Below the pieces are notes generated by a model, which was not told where the DNA came from, searched no databases, and saw only the letters and a list, made by a program, of their open reading frames with translations. The translations under genes were made by a program, and so were the position numbers. DNA of 64,000 nt, taken from Tetradesmus obliquus. Its lineage: Eukaryota; Chlorophyta; Chlorophyceae; Sphaeropleales; Scenedesmaceae. Positions 12,500-24,376 of the stretch are shown in pieces (the first letter of the stretch is position 1; the number at the start of each line of letters is the position of its first letter). The stretch lies in the NCBI GenBank assembly GCA_030272155.1, contig CP126199.1, positions 1,364,001-1,428,000 of the forward strand. The letters run 5' to 3'.

Positions 12500-15400
12500 A
12501 TGGAGCGCTATGAATACGTAAGTGTCTATCAATGTCGACGTAGGCTGCAGGAGGGCAAGAGCTACTGCTGCAAGGCAGCTGCAAGTGGTGCCGGAACCCC
12601 CCCGCTGGCCAGGGTCGCAGCTGCTATGCAGTGCAATGTAGTCAGCAACATATGTAAATAGCTAAAAGCTAGGCTGCAGGACCGTCCAGGATGATCTTGG
12701 CCAGTGATATGACAGTGCAAACGCGCACAGCGCACAACGTAGCCTACACATTGTTCTGCTTTACAATACACAGAACAGAGCAGACTGGTAAAACAATGAG
12801 ATAGAATTGCATGAGATCACGCCATTGAAGCTCACCGCAGCTTGCTGCAAAGCCACATCATCATACCTTTGTATTGCTGCTGTGTGCTGCACCTGCTGTG
12901 CTGCTGCTTCCGCAGATACGAGACATAGGCAGTGGCAACTTTGGAGTGGCTAGGCTCTGTAGGGACAAGACCACCAGTCAGCTTGTGGCCGTCAAATTCA
13001 TAGGTGTGTGATGTGCAGCATGGCAGCATATGTGCTTGCAGGACACCAGCAACAGTATTTGAAGTGCCCAGCAGGCACAACTGTCGGCAACAGGTTGCCA
13101 GTGGTGCTGCAACACAGCAGCAGCTACTGCACTGTCGATGGTCAGACCAGTGCAAGTGTACGCGCTTCTGTGCTGACCGTACCTGTGATTGTTGCGCAGC
13201 ATTTGAGCTTGAGCAACCGTCGTGTGGTTCTGCCTCCAGGGCGCACACCAATCAGCTCCTTGTATGTAGACAATCACACAACTGCGCACTACTGTCAGCT
13301 TGCAGGAAGCTATGCACTGCAAGCACACCATACGGCTCTAACACACTGTAACTGCCTGGTCACTGTGTGGTCTGCTTCCTGCAGAGCGCGGCGACAGGGT
13401 GGACAAGAATGTGGAGCGTGAGATCCTCAACCACAGGATGCTGCAGAACCCCAATGTGGTGGGGTTCAAGGAGGTGCGCGGAGCAGGGCGCAGCAGCAGC
13501 ATTCTGGCTACAGTGCCACAGCAGAAGCCGCCGCAGCAGCAATGCAGCAGCAAAGCAACAGCAACAGCAGATGCAGTCAGATGGCATCTATCATGGCTGT
13601 GCAGTCGGCAGTCGGCAGACCCGGCTGTGGAGTGACTCTAAACAGCAGCATGCGCTGCCTTGCTTGACCATTGCACACTTGCATCCCTTTTCCTCAAGAG
13701 TTGATGCCACTGCTGCATATCCTGCAAGCATTTCACACGCTGCTACTACCTCTGCTGCCGCTTTCAGTTCATGCCAGTGTAGCATGTCTCTCTACACTAC
13801 TCATCACAGCCTGTTGTCCGCCTGCATGCGTCTTGTGCTGCTGCCTTCTGCTGCCTGCTGCCTGCTGCCTGCAGGTGTTCCTGACGCCCACGCACCTGTG
13901 CATCGTCATGGAGTATGCAGCCGGCGGCGAGTTGTTTGACCGCATCGTGAAGGCGGGCCGCTTCAGCGAGGACGAGGCGCGCTACTTCTTCCAGCAGCTC
14001 ATTTGCGGCGTGGACTACTGCCACCAGTCGGTGAGGATGATACTTGGCAGTCACACTCTCTGAGCTTTAGATAGCGTGCATCTTCTTCCAGCAGCTCATC
14101 TGCGGCGTGGACTACTGCCACCAGTCGGTGAGCACACGGGCATGCTGCTTTGTGGCATGTGGCAAGACGTATAAACGTAGGCAGAATGTTTGCGTAGCTG
14201 GCTGGCGGCAGCAGTGGAAGTGCGTGGGGTCGGTACGCGGCTGCAAGTACTACAAACTCCATTGTTGCGCACCATGCTGCGTGCGACGCCCTTCGGCAAA
14301 GCACACAAGCCGTTTTGTCAAGTCTCAACTCTGCAACTGTCACACCCTCTTCAAGCACCTCTTCAAGTGTGCTGCGCTGTCGCCTGCTGCCTGCGTGCCT
14401 CATACAATCACCCCATCGCATCACACCTCCAGGGCGTGTGCCACCGCGACCTCAAGCTTGAGAACACGCTGCTGGACGGCAGTCCCGCGCCGCGCGTGAA
14501 GATCTGCGACTTTGGCTACTCCAAGAGCGTGCTAGACAGCCAGCCCAAGTCCACAGTGGGCACGCCAGCCTACATCGCGCCAGAGGTGCGGTGGCAGGGC
14601 TGATCTACTAGCAGGACTCGTTGGCAGCCTCACGCATACGTTTGCTGGCAGCCAGTTGTTTGCATGCCTGTGCCCACAGTGGGCACGCCAGCCTACATCG
14701 CGCCAGAGGCGCGGTGGCAGGGCTGATCATAGCAGGACTCGCCAGCAGCCTCACGCATACGTTTGCTGGCAGCTAGTTGTTTGCATGCCTGTGCCCACAG
14801 TGGGCACGCCAGCCTACATCGCGCCAGAGGTGCGGTGGCAGGGCTGATCAGGACTAGCAGGAGAGGGCTGCCAGCAGGCTCACTTATACATAGATGCGCT
14901 GGGCAGCCAGATGATTGCGTGCCTGTGTGTGAGACCATCTGCAAGGCTGGCACGGTGGTGCCATGCACAGGTGTACCGGATAGCATGTATGCCAGGATGT
15001 ATGCATAAAAGAGCCACCAGCGCTGCACTTGCAATGACGTCCTGCAAGCTGCGTCTGTTTACTAGAGCAGCAGCTGGCAAACAGCACCTGCAGGGCAAAC
15101 AGCAGGAAACAGCTTTCCTTTGCTGCACTGCAGCGGACGTTCATTGTTGTGCTGCTGGGGGCTGCCTGTTTGTGCTGCGCAGGTGCTGCAGCGGACGGCG
15201 TACAACGGCCACGGTGCTGACGTGTGGAGCTGCGGGGTCACGCTGTATGTGATGCTGGTGGGGGCCTACCCCTTCGAGGACCACACTGACCCACGCAACT
15301 TCAGCAAAACCATCAAGGTGCGGCTGCGGCATTACACCACGCCGCACTCAGGCGGCTGGGCGGCTGCCAGTTGCAGTTTCAAAAACTTGTAGACAGCCAC

Positions 15401-16281
15401 TTGAGACAGCCGAACATTACAGGCGCCTGGGGTGCTTGCGGCTCCTGCACTGTGCACGTCTTTGCTGGCTGGCGCACGCCTCCCTGCTGTCACTCCTGTC
15501 ATGGTGCAGCACCTGCAGCTGGCTGCACCTCTCAGCAGTTGCATGCACGTACTCATCTGCTGTGTGTGTTCGCATGCCGGCCACATCCACCCCGCTGCGC
15601 ACCTCATCTGCTGTGCATATGTTGTCGCGTGGTGTGCTGCGCAGCGCATCCTGGCGGTCAAGTACTCCATCCCGCCGCAGCTGCGCATCAGCGCGGAGTG
15701 CCAGGACCTGCTGGCGCGCATCTTTGTGGCGGCGCCGGCGCAGCGCATCACGCTGCCGGAGATCAAGCGCCACCCCTGGTTCCTCAAGAACCTGCCCGTG
15801 GAGCTGGCGGTGAGCTGCTGCGGCTGCTGCTGCTGCTGCTGCTGTGGTTGATTGCTGAGCTGGGTGCTGTCAGTCGTGTCAACATGCGATCCTTGCTGTA
15901 TCTGCGAGGTCAGGTGTGTTGATGTGGCAGCGCTTATGAGCACAGTGCCATGCAGCTGCTGTGGTCAGCCCAGGCCTGCGGGCTATTCGCCTGCACTGCT
16001 GCATACATGCTGCATGCACTCCGATGATAGTGGCAATTTTTGTCCATTTACAGAACCCCGCGATGCAGCCGCCCATGCCGGGCCCGCAGCAGAGCGTGGA
16101 GGACATCCAGCGGCTGGTGCAGCTGGCGCGCACGGTGGGGCCCATGGACGGGCCGCCCCCGGTCAAGGGCATGGACGCTGACGGGGCGATCGATGAGGCA
16201 ATGGCTGAGATCCTGGATGAGGACTTTGAGGATGAGGGCTTTGGGGCCAGTGGCGGCGGCGCCGGCGGCTTTGTGGTGTGA
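12500..16281 (+). CDS. SNRK2: SnRK2-family Ser/Thr protein kinase
   Basis: Eight exons keep frame and give 343 aa: 12500-12517, 12916-13003, 13385-13473, 13875-14030, 14433-14585, 15183-15317, 15645-15809 and 16054-16281. The protein opens [19 protein letters not shown], the SnRK2 start. It has the Gly loop, VAVKFI lysine (K33), [15 protein letters not shown] and the activation loop [12 protein letters not shown], and ends in an acidic tail (DEDFEDEG) like the SnRK2 regulatory C-terminus. SnRK2 kinases act in osmotic, ABA-type and, in algae, sulfur-starvation signalling; which role applies here cannot be read from sequence. The first coding exon is only 18 nt. Introns 4 and 5 hold echo copies of the ends of exons 4 and 5. 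Confidence 0.96.
14074..14132 (+). repeat. Echo of SnRK2 exon 4 3' end and donor
   Basis: Starting TCTTCTTCCAGCAGCTCAT, it repeats the last roughly 45 bases of exon 4 ([15 protein letters not shown]) about 97 bp downstream, nearly identical, followed by an intact GTGAGC donor. Confidence 0.9.
14600..14850 (+). repeat. Two tandem echoes of SnRK2 exon 5 3' end (activation segment)
   Basis: The segment coding [11 protein letters not shown] plus donor and about 70 bp of intron is repeated with a period of about 122 bp, with copies at about 14674 and 14796. The first copy has a GC donor (GAGGCGCGG); the second keeps GAG|GTGCGG. Both share the preceding intron block TTTGCTGGCAGC. Confidence 0.92.
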
Positions 16282-18678
16282 CAGGTTTTTGTGTTGGTGA
16301 CGTGTTATGTGACGGGAGTGTTGATGATGGGGACCGGCTGCCTTGCGGCATGCAGCGGGTGCTGCATGGGGTGAGGAGGTGCGTCTATGTTCAAGAACGG
16401 TGGGGCTGTGGGGTGCAGGGTCTGTGCTCAGCGGGCTGCGCACTGACGAGTGTGGGGTGGGCAGGGGTTTGGTCCGGTTGCTCAGTGAAGGCGTGCACGC
16501 ATTGCATGCAACGGTATGGGACCTTCACCGCTGCTGCATGTTATGTGCCGCGGCGTGTGTTCAGGCGCCCTGTGCGGCTGCGCCTGTCAGTGCAGCAGTA
16601 CCATCATAAAGCTTGATGCACAGCCCGCCACACACATGTGGCTTTATGACGATGGGTTTTTGCTCGTGAGTTTGTTTGCCTGTCTGCAAAGGGTTGGGGG
16701 TTTCAATGTGTACCGCGCGGAGCACTCTGCCTTGTCTGCTGTGGACAGAAAGTTCCTGCTGTGCTGTCAGCTGGTGTCAGGTTGGTTATAACAGCACACC
16801 CCTTGTGGGAGCCTGCTCTGGAGTCCATATCCTCCATGATGTACACCAGGCCAACAGCAGCTCATGCATGCTGATGATCGGGCATGGCAGGCATTGCTGA
16901 CGCAGCAGCAGCGGGCTGTTATGTGCACGCTTTTGTACAGCATTGCGTTTGTGCTGTTCTGTCAGGCTGTGCACTGCTGCAGTACAATTGCTGCATGCTC
17001 CTGTCGGGGTGCACATGCTGCTGCACATGATGTGCGTGCTGCCCTTCTAAATGGGATGTGCATATGGTTGATGCGCATATGGACATCGTGGCGTGTGCGA
17101 TACCTTGTCCAGCACATTGTGTGCATTTGAGATGGTGCAATCAGTGTGCTTTGCGAATGCACTGGAGTAGAGCGTGCATGAGTATTGTTCCTGCTGCAGA
17201 AACAGGGGCCACTCATACATGGCTGGCTCTTGCGTGCGTTGCTTTCCATGGTTGGCTTGATTCCACCGCCATTTGAGCACTGCTTTGTTCGCTGGCAGAT
17301 ACAGTGTTGGCTGCCGGGCTGCTTGCCGCACGTGCATCTCCTTGGCACCAGCTGTGGCATGGCAGCGCAACATTGTGATATACTCCAAAGCTGCGAACGT
17401 GATCGCATGCGCTTGCACAGGGACTTGGCCCTGCTGATGCACTGTTACCAACCAGCTGGTGCTTGCGTTGATACTGGCACTGCAGACGCAACATGCAGCT
17501 AAGGTTTCAGAGGGTAGCTTTTGGCCTTCAGCTCACCAAACTTCTGGCCACAACGTCTCATGTAGTATGCCTGGGGGATTTACCAAGGGTTTTTCTGTGG
17601 GGTTCTTTGTGTGTGTGTGTGCAGCTGCTCCTCCTGGGCGTTGTGTTGCACACACAGCTTGGTAGCAGCCTGTACAAGCCGTCCAGGCGCCTGAGCGTAC
17701 GGTGTTAGATGTATTGCCAAACCGCAAGTCGCGCATGCTGTGCAAGCGAGCATGTGGTCCTGCTGGCTGTGGCAACAACTGCCGCATTTGAGAGGTTCTG
17801 CACGCGCACAGGTGGCATGCCATAAGTGCACCCTGTTGGTACCATCGCACGCAAGCAAGGTTGTCACTTGCCAGCGCAGCTGTGTGAGCACGAAATGTGT
17901 GTGCATCAACACTTAGGCTGCGCAAGCTGCTTGGGCATGTGTTTCGTATCTCATCACTGCATGAGTGGCGCACGTACTTCTGGCTGAGGATGTTGCTGGT
18001 GCAGGTCATGCTCTGACCAACCAGTGGAGATGGAGGTCTTGAATCATGGCCTGGCCTGAGTGACGAAATTTGCTGCATTGTGCTACTGCAATTTGTGTTA
18101 CCTGCAATTCTGTATACCTGCACGCAGTGCGCATGGTCTCCTGCTTGTGTCTGCAGCAGCTGTCAGCAGCTGCAGTTGGCAGTTCCGGGTGCTCTGGAGC
18201 GCCTGTGCCAGATTGACGCCTTCAGGCCACGTTAACGTCGCATTTTCCACGGTCAACACGTGCAAGCGCAGGGCATGGTAACGCGCAGTGAGAACTGTGG
18301 CTAGATATCGCTGCTAAACAACAATAATCGCGCTCACCTGCATGTGCAGCTACGATCGGTCTAAAGGATGTTACCGACGCACCCGAAACAACATCAGGTA
18401 GATTGTAAACGCTGACCGGCAGCTGCCCCTGCATCCTTACCGGCGGCAGGTGTTGACCGCACCGGCATCCGCAGCGACCTCCGAGGTGAGTTTGTCAGCC
18501 GCTTGCGGCACCCGCGAGCACCTGAACATGATAAAGAATGTGTGTATTGTGTTCATTACTTGTCCAACAATCCACGTCCCTTAACACGCGCTTACGTGGT
18601 AATCGTGTGCGTAGACAGAAGCCACCTGCTGCTGGTGGTGTCGCAATTGAGGCACTACTCATAGAGCAGGATAGATCC
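16282..18678. other. 3' UTR of SnRK2 and upstream region of the subtilase; no gene recognised
   Basis: About 2.4 kb. Short open frames overlap on both strands without a recognisable domain, and I found no frame-consistent exon chain. The last 200 bases are less repetitive and contain the upstream in-frame stretch before the chosen subtilase start. Confidence 0.5.
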
Positions 18679-19773
18679 ATGGCGCAGCATTCGCAGCTTC
18701 CTCGACCATGTTACTTGCTGCTGCTTCTGTGCATGTCAAGCCATGCAGTCTGTCTTGCCAAGCCTGATGGCCATGCTGCTGCTGCTGCTGCTCGTCAGGC
18801 GCGAGCAAGCAGAAGGCTCCTGGCAACAAAGGCGGCAGCAACAGCAGCAGGCAGCGTAGCCAGCAGCAGCACTACAACAGCTCCTGCTGCATCCTTCCTG
18901 TGGGATCATTTCGCTGCGCCTGGTGCAGAATATGCCAATCTAATTGTTGTGTTCAGGACCAAGCAGCTGGTGCAGCGCTTCAGGCCTGTCTGCTCACACA
19001 GGGAGAGGAAGTGGGCAGGCTTAGTGCACCAGGAGCACAAACACGGCAATACAACAACAGCCATTGCATCTGCAGCGGATGCGCAGCCCACAGATGCAGC
19101 ATGCGCCACCCTGATGGGCTCCTGCAGGCATTTGTACAGGCATGCATTTTCAGGTGAGCAGGTTGCCAGCTGGATGCAGCAGCTTCAGTGCATACGACGC
19201 ACCATGGTGTAGCTAAACCACCTTGCTTGGAGCTCAGTAGTGTTATAAGCTGCAAATGCGTGGCATAGCTGCAGCTGCAACTCTGGATGTTTGTGCATCC
19301 AATGTTTGCATGCACCACTGGTCAACCGGCTTTTCCATTGCACTGCACAGCAGCACAATGCTCAAGCTGCATCGCTGCGCTGCTTCCTGCAGGCCTGTCA
19401 GGTCGCTTCAACCGGCAGCAGTTTGCTGCGCTGCAGCAGTGTGCAGGCCCTGATGGCATCCACTACATGGAGCGGGACGGCGCGGTATGCACCTTGCTAT
19501 GTTACATTATTGTTAGTATTGTTGTTTACCATGCTATGGTATGTCATGTTATGCTGGTATCATGTTCCCTCTGCATCACATCAGCAAGCACAGCGGCAGC
19601 CGGGCAGCACAGACTGCGTGCGCAGGTGTTGCCACTAGCATCTTATCTAACACGCATTGTGCGCTGCCGCTGCTGCTGCTGCTGCAGGTGGCCAAGGCAG
19701 AGAAGGATGACTTTAGCAACTGGTGGCTGAGCAGGCCGCCTGCAGGCACCAGCCTGGAGCAGCTGCTTGCAAT

Positions 19774-19831
<58 letters not shown>

Positions 19832-19908
19832 GTCAAGTCCTTTGATGGCGCTCCTGCTAGCCATGGCAGTGATCTTCATGACAATCAGCACCCGTCATTG
19901 CTGACAAG

Positions 19909-19941
<33 letters not shown>

Positions 19942-21213
19942 TCCGGACCCACAGCAGCTGTGGCGCTGGGTGCTTGCAGAAGTAGGCATTGCTGCGCAGA
20001 AGCAGCTGGCAACAGGGATGCCAAGTGTCACTACAGTTGCTGCGCTAGATGGCCCTAGCACTGCTGCTGCTGCTGCTGGTGCTGCTACTGGCACCTCTGA
20101 TGCACTGGTTTCAGCAACTGTGCAAGTGGTGGGCACAGCAGAGGGCCCTACTGCAGCTGTGCAGGGGTTGAGTGACCCTCAAGTGCAGGTGGCAGCCGAT
20201 GGCAGCAGCAGTAGCAGCAGCAGCAGCAGTGTCACTGGCAGCGGCAGCAGCAGGGTGACAAAGAACCAGGACCCTGGCCTCCCTGTGGATGCCCATGCCA
20301 TTGCAAACCCTGGTGGGTGACTGCTGCTCGGCTGTGTGTTTGTTGCAGATGAGTGTGCAACATTTATGTGCACTGCATAATGTTTACTGCAAACAGCAAC
20401 TTGTGCGCACACACTTGCAACTTGCTACAGTTGATTGTGCGCTCAGTCCTTCTCACTTGCAGGAACGCAGGTTGCCCCAGCCCACACCCCATTCCTGCAT
20501 GATTGCCTGCAGCCTGCTGGCATCCAGCTAGGTCAAATTCCTAGCCTTCTGACACTTTCACCAAACGTCTATGTCCCCGTATGCTTGCAGAGATCCTCGC
20601 CTTCATGCCAGCAGAGGGCTCCGCCAAAGCCCAGTCAGCAGACCAGCCGCAGCCGCTGCCACAGCCGCAGGTGGAGGCAGCAAATGAGCAGCCGGGGCTG
20701 AAAGTGCAGCGGCTGGTTAATGCACTGTGGAACTTGGACCGGCTTGATCAGCGGGCCTTGCCGCTGGATGGCAGCTTCAGCTATGGGACTGCCACTGCTG
20801 CCGGCACAGGTGAGAGGGTGTTTTGTGAAAAGCAAGGATCATTGATGTTCACACTCGACGCAGTTTGCCGCTGGATGGCAGCTTCAGCTATGGAACTTCA
20901 TGCTGCAGGGACAGGTGACTTGTTGGCCAGAGGGCATGGAGCACCAGCATATAGTATGGCTGCATACATGATTTGAATTGCTGCAAATGTTGATGCATAT
21001 GCATGAGCTGCATAGCCAGGGGCATGCCTGCGTTATCACCTGCCTGGCCGTTGAGTGACGCCTAGCCCATGCATTTGCACTATCGCCTTCATTCCTCACC
21101 CAATATTGTGCTGCTGCCAACGCTGCTGCTGCTGCTGCAGGCAAGAACGTGACCATCTACATGCTGGACTCCAGTGACTCTGGCATCAATGCCTGCCATC
21201 TAACCAAATAGTG

Positions 21214-21271
<58 letters not shown>

Positions 21272-22069
21272 GCAGGCAAGAACGTGACTATCTACATGCT
21301 GGACTCTGGCATCAAGGCCAGCCACCAGGAGTTCCAGCCCTGGGGCGCTGCAGGTGCTGCTGCTGGCAGCAGCAGGGCAATAGCTGGGCCCGACTTTGTT
21401 GACGACGATGACGACGCAGGTGGGACCACGCTGTTGCACAAGCAATACGGCCGCACAGTAACATATGCTCAATGCCCTCTGAAGTCCACGCAGTATCTTG
21501 TCTCTGGTCTTCGTTGTAGTCAGCAGTAACTCCGCTGCATCATTTGCTTTGACACAGACACAACCCGCACTACTAGGCAGTCACTGTGCTGGGCTGTCAG
21601 TCCGCTTTGTGAACACACCTGCACCCTTGTTGCTGTCCTGCGCTGTGTGCAGTCGACTGTGACGGCCACGGCACCCACGTGTCATCAACAGCAGCAGGCA
21701 GGTCTGTGGGCATTGCCAGGGAGGCCACTGTGATGGCTGTGCGGGTGCTGGACTGCGATGGCGCTGGCAGCATCAGCAATGTGGTTGCGGGTGAGTGCGC
21801 AGCCGTCCAAAATGCATTCGGCAGGCAAGGTCCGGCAGCGAATGCATGTTTGCAAAGGCCGTTTTGTTGTCGGGTTGTGCAGCATGTTGCTAGGAAGGGT
21901 TTGATAATTGAAACATGCATGCATGCTGCTTGTCCTAGGTTGTGCCAGGCTGCACTACATGCCTGTGATGCATCAACTTGGCGGTGAGGCTCATACAGCG
22001 TCACTTTGCCACTCAACATGAGCGCAAAGATCAGGGTAGCCGCACAGCTGCTGAATGGAACTTCTCCCC

Positions 22070-22149
<80 letters not shown>

Positions 22150-22651
22150 TGCTGCTGCCGCCGCCGCGCAGCGCTGGAGTGGGTGGCAAACAACGCACGG
22201 AAGCCTGCCGTGGCCAGCCTGTCACTCGGGGTGCCCTCAGGCCAGTGGAGCCGGTCCCTGGAGGCAGCCGTGAAGAATGTGATTGCTGCAGGGGTGCCTG
22301 TGGTGGTGGCTGCAGGCAACAGCGCTGTGGATGCTTGTGATGTGGCTCCTGCTAAAGGTAGGTTGCTGAAAAGGGTGGGCGTGCTAGCGGTGGGTGGGTG
22401 CCCAGGTTGTAGGGAGGAGTTTGCTGCAGTGCGTCGGCATTGTGAATGCAAACTGTGCAATGGCTGTGTTGTCAAAATGCTGTTGAAGCAGCAGCACCCT
22501 CACCTGACACAGCGCAGTCCTGTACAACGACACATGGTTGTGTTGCAACGGCAGCTGCTGCCGTGGCAGCGTTAGCAGGGTTGGCAGCGTTAGCAGCAGG
22601 GGCAGCTACACCGCGTTGTAGATGTGAGTAGCCATCATTTTGACGGCTATG

Positions 22652-22705
<54 letters not shown>

Positions 22706-23634
22706 GTTGCAGTGCCTGGAGCCATCACGGTTGGTGCCAGCAATCTGCCCAGCAAGTTCCAGCGCACCCGGGACGGTGAGCTGCCTGATGCGCCTGACGA
22801 CGCCAGACGAGGCCAGTTGAGTGATGCCACCCCGGCACTGCTGACTTGTATCTATGTGGACTGGTGTTGCACAGCAGTTTTGGCGCAGCGTTGTATTAAA
22901 GCAACTCTGGCATTGTCATACCATCCCAATTGGACCCACATGTAGCTGTCCTCTTGCTGCCTTGCAGGCGATACCGAGAACCTGTACCGCTGGAGCAATA
23001 CAGGGCCGTGCATTGACGTGTTTGCCCCAGGCGTGGACATCTATGGAGGTGAGGGGGCGGCTATCCTGGCCTGCATCACGTGCTTTTGTGCTAGCACACG
23101 TTCAGCCGTCTACAACCAACCAGGGTGGTTGTGCTGATTAAAGCGCATGCCAGCAGCGCTGCAGACTGCTTAATGTGATTGCTCTTGATCCAGTGTCGAC
23201 CGCGAACACTGTGCGCTGTAGCACACAACAACGTGCAAGTTGTGCAGCGCAGAACAGTGCCAATCCGTTACAACACCTGCTTTCATTGCTGAGCGGCCCT
23301 GCTGTGCTTGTTTTTAACTGCAGCGTGTGGCGGCCCCTCCCGCTGCGAGGATGTGGTGGACACAGCCTACACGTGGGCCAGCGGCACCAGCATGGTGAGG
23401 ATATATGTTTATGAAAAATAATCAAATACACATTGATGTTGTGATGATGTTCAGCGCGTTTATAGCTCTGCCTTTTCTGGTCCAGCTTGCAAGTTATCAT
23501 GCCTGAGTTCACAGCGCAGTTCATATGGAAGCTCTCATATGCAGATGGCTGCACTGCCCAAGCACAGTCCAGTGATGCATGGCATGTGACAACTGCTCCT
23601 ATGGTACATGCATTCAGTTGCTGCTGCCCTGTTG

Positions 23635-23684
<50 letters not shown>

Positions 23685-23918
23685 CGCATGCAGGCTGCGC
23701 CCCATGTCACTGGCATGATTGCTGTGTACCTGGAGACACACCCCAATGCCAGCCCTGCAGATGTGGCAGATGCCATTGTCAGCTCATCGACCCCTAACTT
23801 GATCAACAGTCCGCTGCTGCTTGAGGGAACACCCAATCGCATGCTGTACAGCAGGGGGGTCATGTCAGAAGGGGCTGATGCACCACGCGTGGCGGCTACA
23901 GATGGCCCGCAAGGGTGA
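18679..23918 (+). CDS. Secreted subtilisin-family (S8, proteinase K-like) serine protease
   Basis: Eleven exons keep frame and give 772 aa: 18679-19153, 19393-19484, 19688-20312, 20591-20809, 21276-21419, 21653-21790, 22172-22357, 22713-22775, 22968-23048, 23324-23394 and 23694-23918. The start is placed at the Met before a signal peptide (about 1-27, core [17 protein letters not shown]). Exons 1-2 form an inhibitor I9-type propeptide ([22 protein letters not shown]). A long linker follows, with poly-Gln and poly-Ser. The catalytic domain shows the triad Asp in YMLDSGI (about 480), His in DGHGTHV (about 524) and Ser in ASGTSMAAPH (about 697), plus the oxyanion Asn in VAAGNS. It is likely a secreted or vacuolar endopeptidase. 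An upstream in-frame Met at 18538 would lack a signal peptide start. Confidence 0.93.
19775..19831 (+). repeat. (CAG)n coding poly-Gln in the subtilase
   Basis: About 19 near-perfect CAG codons in exon 3 of the subtilase, in the linker between the propeptide and the catalytic domain. A (CAG)n poly-Ser tract follows at 19911-19941. Confidence 0.95.
20858..20920 (+). repeat. Echo of subtilase exon 4 3' end and donor
   Basis: Copies the exon 4 end ([11 protein letters not shown]) about 111 bp downstream with substitutions and a small indel. It keeps a donor (GACAG|GTGACT). Confidence 0.85.
21119..21190 (+). repeat. Echo of subtilase exon 5 5' end with (CTG)n and acceptor
   Basis: (CTG)n, CTGCAG and GCAAGAACGTGACCATCTAC at 21142 duplicate the exon 5 start at 21276. 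The copy encodes [11 protein letters not shown] with a 6-base insertion before SGI, then diverges and reaches a TAG. It holds the catalytic-Asp segment, so it could be a decoy acceptor. Confidence 0.88.
21213..21275 (+). repeat. (CTG)n tract at the subtilase exon 5 acceptor
   Basis: About 19 CTG units run directly into the CCGCAG acceptor of exon 5, occupying the place of the polypyrimidine tract. The sense strand is CTG, the opposite of the CAG tracts in this gene's exons. Confidence 0.92.
22071..22171 (+). repeat. Interrupted (CTG)n tract at the subtilase exon 7 acceptor
   Basis: About 29 CTG or CTT triplets followed by CCGCCGCCGCGCAG, directly preceding exon 7. Two CTT interruptions split the tract into three blocks. 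Confidence 0.92.
22655..22712 (+). repeat. (CTG)n tract at the subtilase exon 8 acceptor
   Basis: About 17 CTG units, then CGTTGCAG, directly preceding exon 8. Confidence 0.92.
23631..23693 (+). repeat. (CTG)n tract at the subtilase exon 11 acceptor
   Basis: TTGCTGTTG then about 15 CTG units, CCCGCATGCAG, directly preceding the final exon, which starts AAPHVTGM. Confidence 0.9.
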
Positions 23919-24376
23919 AGCGGGTTTTTCAAAACGCAGTGCGTTTTTCCTTATGCAGCTGGCGGGAGAAACCCAGCTTGGCAGCGTGGCTGTAGTGATG
24001 TTGATGACGCCAGTTGTAGCGTTGTTGCATCCAGTTGATGGGCTTGGTTGTTGAGCCGGCGTGTGCATAGCTGCTGCAGCTGCAGCAGCGGCACTGTGGC
24101 ATAATACATCTGTCAGCTGTGTGGTGGCGCATGGTGGCTACTGGTGGCCCGCAAGGGTGAAGCGTGTTTTTGAGTTGAGTTGAAAGCAGGGGTATTTTCT
24201 AAGGCGGTTGGATGCTGGCGAGACACACCCAGCGCTTGGGAGTGGCTGTAGTGATGTGTTGATGCCATTACTTGTAAAATTATCGCTTTCTGTAGATGGT
24301 CTTGGTTGCGAGCCGGCGCGTGCAGCTGCAGCAACGAATGCGGCATGCAGGCATCTGTCGGTTGTGTGGTGTGCTG
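23890..24376 (+). repeat. Tandem duplication of subtilase 3' end and 3' UTR
   Basis: The last codons (GCTAC..GATGGCCCGCAAGGGTGA) and about 200 bp of 3' UTR (GTGGCTGTAGTGATG, GAGCCGGCG, GCATCTGTC) recur about 236-245 bp later with numerous substitutions. A TGTAA at 24273-24277 in the second copy is a plausible poly(A) signal. Confidence 0.8.

Noticed and set aside
14552-14850. Assembly duplication of SnRK2 exon 5
   Set aside because: The copies are diverged (GC versus GT donor, several substitutions) and share intron sequence at a constant period, which favours real tandem duplication.
18538-18678. Upstream Met as subtilase start
   Set aside because: It would put about 47 residues before the signal peptide; the Met at 18679 directly precedes a typical signal sequence.
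21597-22475. Minus-strand open frame of 292 codons with poly-Gln
   Set aside because: The poly-Gln is the reverse of intronic (CTG)n in the subtilase gene; no domain or splice signals support it.
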